This document shows positions 34,984 to 44,355 of a DNA stretch of 64,000 nt, in pieces (positions within the stretch are counted from its first letter, which is position 1; each line of letters opens with the position of its first letter). This DNA is from Solirubrobacter sp963798325 (GTDB taxonomy: Bacteria; Actinomycetota; Thermoleophilia; Solirubrobacterales; Solirubrobacteraceae). Below the pieces are notes generated by a model. That model did no database searches. It saw only the letters and a program-made list of their open reading frames with translations, and was not told the origin of the DNA. Location of the stretch: contig CAWCSS010000009.1 in the NCBI GenBank assembly GCA_963798325.1, positions 992,001 through 1,056,000 of the forward strand. The letters are read 5' to 3'. The position numbers and the translations under genes are program-made.

Positions 34984-36096
34984 TCACACGGCGCGCAGGA
35001 GTTGGCCGGTGCTGCGCAACGCGGTCGCCGCGGCGCCGCGGGCCGCCGCGTCGGGGCCGAGCTGGGCGACCTCGAGGGCCGGCCAGGTCGGGGTCCAGCC
35101 GAAGACGCGGTCGCAGAGCTCGGCCTCCAGGCTCTCGACGAGCCACGGCGCGAGCGTCGCGAAGTCGCCGCCGAGGACGATCGTCGGTGGGGCGAGCAGG
35201 TTGACGACGTTGGCGAGGCCGACGCCGAGCCAGCGGCCGCAGTCGGCGATCGCGGCCAGCGCGTGGGAATGGCCGGTGCGGGCCTGCTCGAGCAGGTCGG
35301 CGAAGGTGCCGTCGCCGAGGCCGGCCGCGTCGAGCAGCGTGACGCGGCGGGTGAAGGCCTCGAGGCAGCCGTGGCGGCCGCAGCGGCAGCGGGGTCCGTC
35401 GGCCGCGACGGCGATATGGCCGAACGCGTCGGGGAAGCCGGGCGAGCGCAGGATCTGACCGTCGACGAGCAGCCGGGCGCTGACGTTCGCGTCGCCGGTG
35501 ACATAGAGGCAGTCGGAGAGCCCCTCGGCCAGCGCGGCCAGCGAGTAGGTGCTGTCGGCGGTCACCATCAGGTCAGGGCGAGCGAGGCGGTCGGTGAAGC
35601 GCTCGAGCACGCTGTGCTCCGCGTCGTTCCCGGTGCCCGGCAGCGCGAGTGTGATCGCGGAGACCGCGAGCTGCTGGCGCGAGCTCTCGGTGAGCGCGGC
35701 GTGGGTCAGCGCCACAAGGTCATCGATCACCGCATCGGGCCGTCGAAGATGATGCGGGGCGAGGCGCGACGCCTGGTAGCGCGCCCTCCCCGCCAGGTCG
35801 CAGACGTGCGCCACGAGGGCGTCGGGGCGCACCTCCAGGCCGAGGCCGGCCGCGGTCCCCGGGGCGAGGTCGACGATCGCGGCCGGGCGGCCGGTCGCTC
35901 CCTCGTTCTTCGGTGCGTGCAACCGCAGCACGCCGAGCTCGGTGAGTTCGTCGACCAGGCTTGAGACGCTGCTCTTGTGCAACCCGGTCGCCTCGGCGAT
36001 CTCGTTGCGCGTGCGCAGGCCATGCTCGGTGACCGCGGTCAGCACGGCGTCCAGATTGCGCAGTCGAAGGTCCTGGGAGCTACGGGTTTCAGGCAT
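34984..36096 (-). CDS. ROK-family transcriptional regulator
   Basis: 370 residues. N-terminal winged helix (residues 10-65, NEIAEATGLHKSSVSSLVDELTELGVL) followed by the ROK sugar-kinase-like domain with the zinc motif CRCGRHGCLEAF. It resembles NagC/XylR-type repressors that bind a sugar or sugar phosphate. It lies downstream of the ThuA-like gene on the same strand, separated by a strong hairpin, and its own promoter is not evident. The ligand is unknown. A trehalose- or glucoside-related inducer would suit its ThuA-like neighbour but is speculative. Confidence 0.9.
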   Translation of the reverse strand: MPETRSSQDLRLRNLDAVLTAVTEHGLRTRNEIAEATGLHKSSVSSLVDELTELGVLRLHAPKNEGATGRPAAIVDLAPGTAAGLGLEVRPDALVAHVCDLAGRARYQASRLAPHHLRRPDAVIDDLVALTHAALTESSRQQLAVSAITLALPGTGNDAEHSVLERFTDRLARPDLMVTADSTYSLAALAEGLSDCLYVTGDANVSARLLVDGQILRSPGFPDAFGHIAVAADGPRCRCGRHGCLEAFTRRVTLLDAAGLGDGTFADLLEQARTGHSHALAAIADCGRWLGVGLANVVNLLAPPTIVLGGDFATLAPWLVESLEAELCDRVFGWTPTWPALEVAQLGPDAAARGAAATALRSTGQLLRAV

Positions 36097-36110
36097 AAAG
36101 GCGGTACCCC

Positions 36111-36140
36111 CGCGGCGGCCACCTGAGGGTGGCCGCCGCG
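36111..36140 (-). terminator. Strong hairpin between the ThuA-like and ROK genes
   Basis: CGCGGCGGCCACC (36111-36123) and GGTGGCCGCCGCG (36128-36140) form a perfect 13-bp stem with a 4-nt loop, 17 bp after the ThuA-like stop. No T-run follows. It should stop or slow minus-strand transcription before the ROK gene. Confidence 0.7.
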
Positions 36141-36157
36141 AGGTGAGACGTTTTAGC

Positions 36158-39100
36158 TCACGGGGTCGTAGTCGAGAGCGTAAACGTCAGGGTCTTGGCG
36201 TAGGTGCCGGTACGCAGCGGGTCGTTGGCACCGATCGATTGCTTGAACGCGATCGTGACCGCCTCGTTGGAGGTCGGAGCGGTCCAGCTCTTCAGCAGCG
36301 TCGGGGCGGAGGAGCCGCCGACCGGCGCGAACGCCGTGCCGACCGCGGCCTGCACCGTCTGCGCCAACGCGAACGTGCCGTTGACGAGCTTGCCGGTGTT
36401 CGTCGTGCTCGGATCGGAGACCGACAGCGCCGCGTCGCCGGCCGTGGAGATCACGGTCGCCGAGGTCGACCCCGTGTAGTCCCTGGCCACGCCTGCCGTG
36501 AACGCGCCGAACGTCGCCGGCGTGCCCATCGTCAGTGCCAGCGTCGCCGGCACGGAGCCGCCGACGGTGCCCGTCGTGTCCTGGGTGAACTTCGCCGCGG
36601 GCGGCTCGGTCTCGGAGCCGACCATCCAGTTCACGAGCTCGACGCCCTTGGACTGGAGCTCCAGCAGTGCGGCGCCGCCGTCGGAGCCGACGTTGGCCAC
36701 GCGCTTGGACTGCGCGACGAACTGCTGCGCGAACGTCGCAGCGCCCGCGTCGTTGCCGGCGCGGTGCGCCGCGTCGGCGCTGTTGAGCGCCGAGAGCATC
36801 GCCGTGTTGCCGGCGGCGGTGACGTTGCCGGCGGCGGCCGCGTCGGCCAGCAGGTCGCGGACCTCATTGAAGGTCACGCAGTTGGCGTACTTCTTGCCCG
36901 CGGTCCACTGGATCGCGTTGAGGATCATCGACGTGTGCCACGAGTCGGTCGTGTACTGCCAGTTGTGGCCGAGCGTCGAGCTGAACGAGCGTCCGCCGTC
37001 GAAATTGCGGCACCAGACCATCGGGTGCCGGTCGCTGTTCATCAGCGGGCCGGTGCCGTAGCCGATCTGGCCGACGAGCGAATCCTCGTTCTCGAACACC
37101 AGCGGGTGCGCGATCCCGAGCTCGTCCACGTTGCGGTTGGTGTTGTAGAGCTCCTCGACGCTGAAGAAACGCGCGGGGATGAGCGCCGTCGCCGCGTGAG
37201 CCGGGTCGGCGTTGGTGTACTCGACGTGTCCGCCGGACTCGGTCTCGATCAGGATGCCGCCCTGGTTGGAGCCGTGGGCGGTGAAGCCGGCACCCATCAG
37301 GTCCTGCATCCACGGCACGTTCTGCATCGAGTCGATCCCACCGTGCATGAACACGATGCCGCCGCCGTCGCGGATGTACTGCTGGAGGTTCGCGAACTCG
37401 ACCGCGTTGATCGTCGAGGTCCCGTTGATGCCGACCGTCGAGTCGAACACGAGGGTCTTGTACTGCTTGAGCGTGGCCAGATCCAGGAACGGGCTGGTCG
37501 TAAGCGACACGCCGGCCGGAGCCTGGCGGCCCGGGCTTCCACCGATGGCCGGGTCCCAGACGTCGACGTCGAAGCCGTTCTCCTGACCCATCTTCTGGAT
37601 CATGTACTCGAAGTCGACGATCGTCTGGTGGCGGAAGCCACCGGCGCGGCCGTTGACGAGGACCTTGTACGTGGCGCCGGGAACCGGGGCGGGCACGGTC
37701 GGGTTGTAGTACTGACGGATCGCCTGGTCACCGGGATCGCCGGCACCGACGGTCACGCCGGTACCCGTCGTGTCGACCGGGGTGCCGTTGAGCTGAGCGA
37801 TCAGCGCGGTGGCGGAGCTGGCCAGCGCGGGCTCGCCCGCGGCCGCGGTGCGGAACTGCGTCAACGCGGCGATGGCGCCGGCCGTGTCAGCGGGCGTCGC
37901 CTCGGCCTTGGCCTTGGCGTCGGCCAGCAGCGTGCGCAGCTCGGTCGCCTTCGCGGCGGTGATGACCGGCCGCGGGTTGGAGACCGTCACGCCGCTCGCG
38001 TGCGGCAGCGTCAGCGGCGCGCTGAGGATCACGTTGGAGAGCGACGTCGCCGCGCCCTGGGCGTGGCTCTTGGTCAGCGGGGCGCTGAGCACCACGTTCG
38101 GCGCGGGCGCCGCCGGGATCGGCGAGATGTGGCGCAGGACCCGCACGACCTCCTGGTTGGCGCCCGTGTCGAGCACGATCGGCTGGCCGATGATCGGGCC
38201 GTTGCTCGTCGGGGCGTTGGTGCCGGACTGGCCGTTGGAGGTGTAGCTGGCGATGCGGACCGCGGTGTCGCCGGCGGCCGCCGGCGCGGTCAGCGTCGTG
38301 TTCAGGGTCGGCGGCGGGCTCGGCACGTTGGAGAGCGTGACCGTCTCGGCGTTGGCGCCCGAATCGACGACGATCGTCTGACCGGCGCGGAATCCGAAGG
38401 GCGTCTGGAGACGCAGGCCCGTGGCGCCCACGGCGGTGGCGCCGTTGAGCGTCGTCCGCAGCGAGTTCGCCTCGTCCATATCGATCACGGTCGCCAGGTC
38501 GTCGAACGAGGTCGTGACCACGAACGTGTTCGTGTACTTGAGCACGCTGCCCGCGGTGTCCTGGACGGCCACGGTCGTGGTGTGCTTGCCGGCGGTGAGG
38601 CGGTTCAGCGGGATCGACTTCGGGATGATCTGCACGCCGTCCAGCGTCATCCGGCGCGGCGCCGAGCCACCGGCGCCGTTGCTCACGGTGTCGGTCGGGT
38701 CGTTCAGACGCGGATCGGCGAAGGTCGGGAGCAGGCTCTGCGACTGGAGGATCTTGCCGTCGACGACCTGCGGAACGAGGACCGCGGAGCCACTGAGGTG
38801 GTTCTTCGTCAGCGCGCCCGTCAACACGACGTTGGGCGCCGGAGCCGCGGGTGCGGGGCTGACGACGCTGGCGATCTTCACGGTCTCCGCGTTGGCACCG
38901 CGGTCGAGTTGCAGCGTGTCACCGGCGGCGCGGCCGGTCAGGCTCGAGAGGCGGATCTGCGTATCACCGACGGCGGCCGCCGGAGCGCCCGTCGTCGCGT
39001 TGTTCGGCTGCAGGGTGCCGGCCGACGGGCCCCACACGGCGACCGGGCCCTTGGTGTCGATCTGCAGCGTGATCGTGTTGTAGGTGCTGGCCACCGCGGC

Positions 39101-39685
39101 GTTTGCCGCGTGCGCGCTCGCCAGCGGGGCCGCCAGCGTCACGTTCGGGGCGGGCGTGGCGGGCGCCGGCGACGGGATCGTGGCGATCGTGGCCGCCTCC
39201 TGGCCCGCGCCGGTGTCGATCCAGATCGTCTCGCCGACGGTCCGGTTGTTCGTGCTCGCCAGCCGGACCGCGGTCGCGCCGGCCGCCGACGCCTGGTTCA
39301 GGGTCGTCCCGTTGGCCGTGCCGCGAGAGAAGTTGCCCGAGCTGTCCACCGCGCGGTAGCGCACGGCCGTGTTGCCCTCCTGCGAGAGCAGGACGCTGGA
39401 CGCCGCCGACGGACCCGCGGTGAGGGGGCCGTCGACCCACGTCGCACCGGCGTCCAGCGAGTACTGCAGCATGGAGACCGCGACATCGTCGGTCGCCGAC
39501 AGGTTGAGCGTCTGCGGCGCGGTGATGCGCCAGTTGTTGTTGCCGTTGGGCGGCGACGCGAACGCCGCGGGCGCCAGGACAGGCGCGACGGTGTCGGCCG
39601 CCATCGCAGGCGATGCCCCAAGCACGCTCAACGCGGCACCGGCAAGCAGGCCTCTTGCCCATGACCGATGGACCAAATCCCTCAT
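36158..39685 (-). CDS. Giant secreted ThuA-like protein with shared C-terminal surface domain
   Basis: 1175 residues. Signal peptide to about residue 30 (ending PAMAAD), an Ig-like unit, then three or more repeats of about 65 residues (pattern GxTxVRLxS...GxxIxxDTGANxExV...PAPNVxLxAPLTxxHAxG). The ThuA core spans about 671-935 (YKVLVNGRAGGFRHQ, GGIVFMHGG, PMVWCRNFDGGRSF and LGHNWQYT). It ends in the 137-residue domain shared with two other proteins (LTFTLSTTTP). ThuA domains are glutamine-amidotransferase-like and act in trehalose or sugar use. The start at 39685 follows GAGGAGAGGG and a clean promoter. Substrate unknown. Confidence 0.8.
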   Translation of the reverse strand: MRDLVHRSWARGLLAGAALSVLGASPAMAADTVAPVLAPAAFASPPNGNNNWRITAPQTLNLSATDDVAVSMLQYSLDAGATWVDGPLTAGPSAASSVLLSQEGNTAVRYRAVDSSGNFSRGTANGTTLNQASAAGATAVRLASTNNRTVGETIWIDTGAGQEAATIATIPSPAPATPAPNVTLAAPLASAHAANAAVASTYNTITLQIDTKGPVAVWGPSAGTLQPNNATTGAPAAAVGDTQIRLSSLTGRAAGDTLQLDRGANAETVKIASVVSPAPAAPAPNVVLTGALTKNHLSGSAVLVPQVVDGKILQSQSLLPTFADPRLNDPTDTVSNGAGGSAPRRMTLDGVQIIPKSIPLNRLTAGKHTTTVAVQDTAGSVLKYTNTFVVTTSFDDLATVIDMDEANSLRTTLNGATAVGATGLRLQTPFGFRAGQTIVVDSGANAETVTLSNVPSPPPTLNTTLTAPAAAGDTAVRIASYTSNGQSGTNAPTSNGPIIGQPIVLDTGANQEVVRVLRHISPIPAAPAPNVVLSAPLTKSHAQGAATSLSNVILSAPLTLPHASGVTVSNPRPVITAAKATELRTLLADAKAKAEATPADTAGAIAALTQFRTAAAGEPALASSATALIAQLNGTPVDTTGTGVTVGAGDPGDQAIRQYYNPTVPAPVPGATYKVLVNGRAGGFRHQTIVDFEYMIQKMGQENGFDVDVWDPAIGGSPGRQAPAGVSLTTSPFLDLATLKQYKTLVFDSTVGINGTSTINAVEFANLQQYIRDGGGIVFMHGGIDSMQNVPWMQDLMGAGFTAHGSNQGGILIETESGGHVEYTNADPAHAATALIPARFFSVEELYNTNRNVDELGIAHPLVFENEDSLVGQIGYGTGPLMNSDRHPMVWCRNFDGGRSFSSTLGHNWQYTTDSWHTSMILNAIQWTAGKKYANCVTFNEVRDLLADAAAAGNVTAAGNTAMLSALNSADAAHRAGNDAGAATFAQQFVAQSKRVANVGSDGGAALLELQSKGVELVNWMVGSETEPPAAKFTQDTTGTVGGSVPATLALTMGTPATFGAFTAGVARDYTGSTSATVISTAGDAALSVSDPSTTNTGKLVNGTFALAQTVQAAVGTAFAPVGGSSAPTLLKSWTAPTSNEAVTIAFKQSIGANDPLRTGTYAKTLTFTLSTTTP

Positions 39686-39743
39686 TGAATTCCCTCTCCT
39701 CGCATCCACCCATTGCGCACCCACGGCGCGCTCATACATGCCG

Positions 39744-39773
39744 AGCCTAACCTCGCGCAGTTCCGCCTGTCAA
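39744..39773 (-). promoter_or_regulatory. Promoter of the ThuA-like gene; intergenic 39686-40026
   Basis: On the minus strand TTGACA (39768-39773) and TAGGCT (39744-39749) are 18 bp apart, predicting transcription from about 39737 and a leader of about 50 nt with a GAGGAGAGGG ribosome site. The rest of the 341-bp gap holds an A/T-rich patch near 39780-39800 and no gene or repeat that I can identify. No promoter for the plus-strand gene is clear. Confidence 0.75.
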
Positions 39774-40026
39774 TGGTCGACTTTTGTTTGTTGCCTGCAC
39801 AGCGAAAAGACCCCGCCTGTCGGCGGCATCCGGTGCTGCCGTCGTTTGCGGCGACTCCCCAGGTTCGGATGCCGACGAGCGCCGGCGCCATTCCGCGAGG
39901 ATGGGGCCGAAATCGATGACACGTGTCACCGCGCGGGTGGATCCGCCGCGGGAAATGGGGCGGTTCAGGGGATGGTTCAGGGACCGCGGCGTTGTTCGCG
40001 CGCCGGGCTTCGCGCACGATCGGCGG

Positions 40027-43000
40027 ATGAAGCACCCCTCCCCTGCGCTCCTCCCGATCCTGATCGCCTTCGTCCTCGTCCTGCTGGCCGCGCCGAGCGC
40101 GCGGGCCGGGACGTTCGACCGGGACACGACGTGGGCCCACACGGGCCTGGCCGCCTCACCGCCTGACGGCAGCGCGCGCTGGAGCGCGCTGGCGATGCTC
40201 GACGACGGGCGGTTCCTGGCCGCCGGCCGGACCCCCGCCGGCCAGGCCGCGGTTGCACGGTTCACCGCCGCGGGCGAACTGGACCCGACGTGGGGGACCG
40301 GCGGCCTCGTCGTCGTCACCGCCCAGAACGGCGTCATTCCCGCGGCGCTGATCGCTCGCCCGGACGGCACCGTCATGCTCGGCGGCACGACCCTCGCGGT
40401 CGACAGCACGCCTTCCCTGCTCGTCGCGCGCCTCACGAGCGCCGGGCAACTGGACCCGGCCTTCGCCACCGGTGGCAAGCTGATCACCACGTCCGGCGCG
40501 GAATCCACGCTGGGCAACCTCGCGGTCACGGCCGACGGTCACATCCTCGTCGCGGGCACGTCGGACAGCGTCGGCCTGGTCGTCCGCCTCACCGCCGCGG
40601 GCGTCCGCGACGCGGGCTTCGGTTCCAACGGCGAGGTCACGTTCCGCCTCGGCGGCGCGACGACGACGTTCTCCGACATCGGCCTCGACAGCGCGGAGCG
40701 CATCTACGTCGCCGGCAGCCGCGAGAACACGCCGCGCAGGCAGATGGTGGTCGCCCGCCTGAGCACCGCCGGCGTGCTCGACAACACGTACGGCACCACC
40801 GGTTACCGCGCCGCCGACCTCAACGGCGCCGCCCCGGCGACCTATGAGGTCACCGCCCGGCGCATCCGCGTCGAGACGAGCGGCGTGACCACCGTGCTCA
40901 GCACCGTCACGAGCGCCACCGGCCCGACGTCGCACCTGATCGGCCTCGCCCGGCTCACGAACACCGGTGCCCTGGAGCCCGGGTTCGGCACCGCCGGCAC
41001 GCGCACGCAGGACGTCTCCCCCTCGCACATCACCGACATGACGAGCCTGCTCACCACCCCGGCCGGCATCGTCGTCGGTGGCAGCCTGGCCGCCGGCTCG
41101 ACGACGCAGTTCGCGCTCGCCGGCTACCACGAGGACGGCTCGCCCGACACCACGCTCAACCCCGCCAACACGACGGCGGCCAACGCCAACAACCTCGTGG
41201 TCGGCACGGGCGGCATGGACCGCGTCGCCGCTCTCGCGCTCACCCCGCAGGGCCGCATCCTCGCCGCGGGTACGAGCCTGACGCCGGCCGAGCAGAACCT
41301 GAGCGCGATCGTCCGTCTCGGCGGCGACGCGCACTCGCCGCAGGGCTCGGTCAAGGTGACCTGGGAGCAGGCGGTGCCCGGCCGCGCGGTCCGCCCGGGC
41401 CAGACCGTCGGGTTCGACGCGTCGGCCTCGAGCGACCCGGACGGCCCGATCGCCAAGTACGACTGGGACCTCGACGGTGACGGCAAGTTCGAGCGCACCG
41501 GCGTGAAGGTCCTCGGCAGCTTCCCGGCACCGACGCTCGCCAACGTCACCCTGCGCGTCACCGACGCCGATGGCCTGACCGCGATCACCGGCACGACGGT
41601 CAGCGTCCAGAACGACCAGGCGCCGGCCGCCGCGTTCATCAACCCGAGCAAGGCTCCGGTCGCCGGCGCCCCGTTCACCTTCGGCGTACAGGCCTCCGAC
41701 CCCGACGGCACCGTCGTCGCCTACGCCTTCGATCTCGACGGCAACGGCAGCTACGAGACCAACGGCGCGCTTCCGCTCGCCACCACGACGTTCGGTCAGA
41801 AGGGCCCGGCGACCGTCGGCGTCCTCGTCACCGACGACGAGGGCGCGACCGCCAGCGCCAAGTTCAACGTCACCGTCAAGGACGCCCCGTGCGTCGAGAA
41901 CCCGACGATCAAGGCCGAGCGGGCCACGATCGTCACGCAGGGAGCGGACGTCGCGGGCGGCGCGGGCTGCTTTCACGGCGTGACCACCGACAAGGCCGGC
42001 GTGAAGACCACGACCTGGACGACGACGGGCCACTTCCGCGTCAACGGCATCGAGGTCGACACGCTCGCGAGCTCGGAGGCGAAGCTCGAATGGAAGCGCA
42101 AGACGACCGGCGCCAAGGAGACGGTTTCGCTCAAGCTCACGGCGCCCAAGGTCAAGGTCTCGGGAACGGCCAAGCAGACCGACTTCACCTTCCACGAAGG
42201 CGCGATCAACTGGGACCTCGCCGGCACCACGATCGGCGGCTTCGTCGTCGACCCCACCGCGGGCATCGGCGGCCTGCCGCTGAAGGTCCTCGGCCCGCCG
42301 GCGCTCAAGACCGACGGCAGCTCGACGCTCGACGTCCTCCCCGGCATGCCGCCGGAGCTGCTGGGCAAGACGCCCAGCGCGCCTGACCATCTCGTCTTCG
42401 GCCCGTCGGCCAACGCGAGCGCGCTCGGCGCCTTCTCCTTCCACGTCGACCAGATCCCGCTCGGCGTGATCCTGCTCGGCCCGGTGACCGTCACCTACGA
42501 CGGCGCCGGCAGCTGGCTGATCGAGGCCGAGGCCACGATCCCCTATCCCATCCCGACCAAGGTCAAGGGCCGGCTGGTGATCGTCGCCGGGCACGTCAAG
42601 GAGGTCGACCTCGAGCTGCAGGGCGCGCTCCCGACCCCCACGCCGGTCGTCATCAACGCCCTCGGCGTCCACATCGACTTCGGCCCGAAGGTGTCGGCCA
42701 AGCCGGAGTGCGTGAAGACCGTCGGGCTCGTCGAGACCACGCCGTATGACGCGTACAAGGCACTGGACTACTACATCCCGCTCCTGCGCCAGCTGGCGAC
42801 CGCCAACCCGCAGTTCTACGGCAGCCTCTTCCACAAGACCTTCCAGCGCTATCCCGTCCCGACGTTCGCGCTGTGCGGGCACATCGAGCTCAGCCTCGCC
42901 GAGGTCCTGGACGCCGACGTCGGCTTCGGCTTCGCCCGCTACGACAACCCGTACCCGAACCTCTTCTTCTTCCACGGCAAGGCGACGATCGCCAAGGTCA

Positions 43001-44322
43001 TCAACGCCCAGATCGACGCCGAGTTCACGACCGAGGGCTACGTGCACTTCGCCGCCGCGGTCAAGGGCGGCTACCCCACGAACAACCCGTGGGTCAAGTG
43101 GGACATCGGGCTCGACTTCGAGTACTTCAAGAAGCAGTTCAACGCCGAGGCGCACGCGGTGATCGAGATCCCGCCGCTGGACTTCACCACCGGCGCGAAC
43201 GTGCTCGTGTCCAACAAAGGACTGGCCGCCTGTCTGTACTTCAAGACGTTCGTGGGCACCTGGCGCCCAGGGGCCGGCGCGATCTGGGGCCACGGCCCGA
43301 CGCTGTACTTCTTCGGCTGCGACGTCAAGGACTACAGGGTCGTCATCCAGCACGCCCTCTCGGGTGACACCGTGATCGGCGACATCGTGCCCAAGGCCGC
43401 CTCGGCGAGCTCGCTGCGCCTGCCGACCGGCGGCCACGGCAACTCGGCCGGGCTGATCAAGTACCTAGGCAAGTCGACCGCGAAGGCCTCCCAGGCCGGT
43501 CCCGATCCCGTCGAGCTGCCCGCCGGCCTGCCCGGCACGGTGATGGCGTTCAAGGGCGCCGACGCGCCTCCGCACGTGATCCTCCACGGGCCGTCGGGTC
43601 AGGTCTTCGACTCCGGCACGGGGAACGCGCCGGTCGAGGCGCCCGGCTTCGCGGCGCTGAAGAACGACGCCACCGACATCACCGAGATCGTGATCGAGAA
43701 GCCGGCCGGTGGCCGCTGGACGGTCGAGCCCGCGCCGGACTCCTCACGCCTCGTCCAGGGCATCCAGGCCGACGGCATCACGCCGGTCACGGCGACGGCG
43801 AAGGTCACGGGCGCCGGTCACGACCGCACGCTCGCCTACACCGTCAAGCACCTGCCGGCGGGTTCGCGGGTCGAGTTCGCCGAGGCCGGGGACGGCGGCG
43901 GCGGGCGGATCGGCATCGTCAAGGCCGACGGCCGCGGCACGCTGAAGTTCCACCCGGCCGGCGGCGCGCCCGGCAAGCGCAAGGTCCAGGCCGTGGTCTA
44001 CGGCGCCGACGGCTTCCTCACCGGCCGGCTGGAGCTCGGCACCTACGCCGCTCCGGCGCCGGAGCGTCCCGCGAAGGCGAAGAAGCTCAAGGCCAAGCGG
44101 TCCGGCCGCAAGCTCGTGCTGCGCTGGCGCGGGAAGGCCTACTCGCAGCAGGTCGACATCCGAAGCAACACCGGCCTGAACATCACCCGCACGGTCAAGC
44201 GCTCGACCACCTCGATCGCCGCGCCCAAGGCGGGCACGAAACTCACGATCACGATCACCGGCGCGACCAAGGCGGGGCTGACGGGCCCCGCGGCCCGATT
44301 CAACACACGTACGAAGAAGTAA
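40027..44322 (+). CDS. Giant secreted delta-60-repeat/PKD protein, unknown function
   Basis: 1431 residues. Signal peptide to about 27 (PSARAG), then delta-60 repeats (about 30-435, e.g. DGRFLAAGR, LDPTWGTGG, DPAFATGGK, DGHILVAGT and DNTYGTTGY) likely forming a beta-propeller. Two PKD units follow (FDASASSDPDGPIAKYDWDLDGDGKFE; DPDGTVVAYAFDLDGNGSYE), then a 700-residue region I do not recognise. It has beta-rich segments, aromatic patches and a Lys/Arg-rich C-terminal Ig-like end. It lacks the LTFTLSTTTP domain, so it is probably released or bound otherwise. No operon is seen. Confidence 0.7.
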   Translation: MKHPSPALLPILIAFVLVLLAAPSARAGTFDRDTTWAHTGLAASPPDGSARWSALAMLDDGRFLAAGRTPAGQAAVARFTAAGELDPTWGTGGLVVVTAQNGVIPAALIARPDGTVMLGGTTLAVDSTPSLLVARLTSAGQLDPAFATGGKLITTSGAESTLGNLAVTADGHILVAGTSDSVGLVVRLTAAGVRDAGFGSNGEVTFRLGGATTTFSDIGLDSAERIYVAGSRENTPRRQMVVARLSTAGVLDNTYGTTGYRAADLNGAAPATYEVTARRIRVETSGVTTVLSTVTSATGPTSHLIGLARLTNTGALEPGFGTAGTRTQDVSPSHITDMTSLLTTPAGIVVGGSLAAGSTTQFALAGYHEDGSPDTTLNPANTTAANANNLVVGTGGMDRVAALALTPQGRILAAGTSLTPAEQNLSAIVRLGGDAHSPQGSVKVTWEQAVPGRAVRPGQTVGFDASASSDPDGPIAKYDWDLDGDGKFERTGVKVLGSFPAPTLANVTLRVTDADGLTAITGTTVSVQNDQAPAAAFINPSKAPVAGAPFTFGVQASDPDGTVVAYAFDLDGNGSYETNGALPLATTTFGQKGPATVGVLVTDDEGATASAKFNVTVKDAPCVENPTIKAERATIVTQGADVAGGAGCFHGVTTDKAGVKTTTWTTTGHFRVNGIEVDTLASSEAKLEWKRKTTGAKETVSLKLTAPKVKVSGTAKQTDFTFHEGAINWDLAGTTIGGFVVDPTAGIGGLPLKVLGPPALKTDGSSTLDVLPGMPPELLGKTPSAPDHLVFGPSANASALGAFSFHVDQIPLGVILLGPVTVTYDGAGSWLIEAEATIPYPIPTKVKGRLVIVAGHVKEVDLELQGALPTPTPVVINALGVHIDFGPKVSAKPECVKTVGLVETTPYDAYKALDYYIPLLRQLATANPQFYGSLFHKTFQRYPVPTFALCGHIELSLAEVLDADVGFGFARYDNPYPNLFFFHGKATIAKVINAQIDAEFTTEGYVHFAAAVKGGYPTNNPWVKWDIGLDFEYFKKQFNAEAHAVIEIPPLDFTTGANVLVSNKGLAACLYFKTFVGTWRPGAGAIWGHGPTLYFFGCDVKDYRVVIQHALSGDTVIGDIVPKAASASSLRLPTGGHGNSAGLIKYLGKSTAKASQAGPDPVELPAGLPGTVMAFKGADAPPHVILHGPSGQVFDSGTGNAPVEAPGFAALKNDATDITEIVIEKPAGGRWTVEPAPDSSRLVQGIQADGITPVTATAKVTGAGHDRTLAYTVKHLPAGSRVEFAEAGDGGGGRIGIVKADGRGTLKFHPAGGAPGKRKVQAVVYGADGFLTGRLELGTYAAPAPERPAKAKKLKAKRSGRKLVLRWRGKAYSQQVDIRSNTGLNITRTVKRSTTSIAAPKAGTKLTITITGATKAGLTGPAARFNTRTKK

Positions 44323-44355
44323 TGCGCAGGGGGGACCTAGACTCCCTCCTGCACT

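Noticed and set aside
35942..39664. A 1240-residue plus-strand open frame across the ThuA-like gene
   Set aside because: Arg/Gly/Val-rich with no domain or signal. The minus-strand protein has a signal peptide, promoter and conserved C-terminal domain.
40156..43437. Long minus-strand frame within the delta-60 gene
   Set aside because: Shadow of the real gene, made of repetitive Arg/Val/Asp residues without motif.
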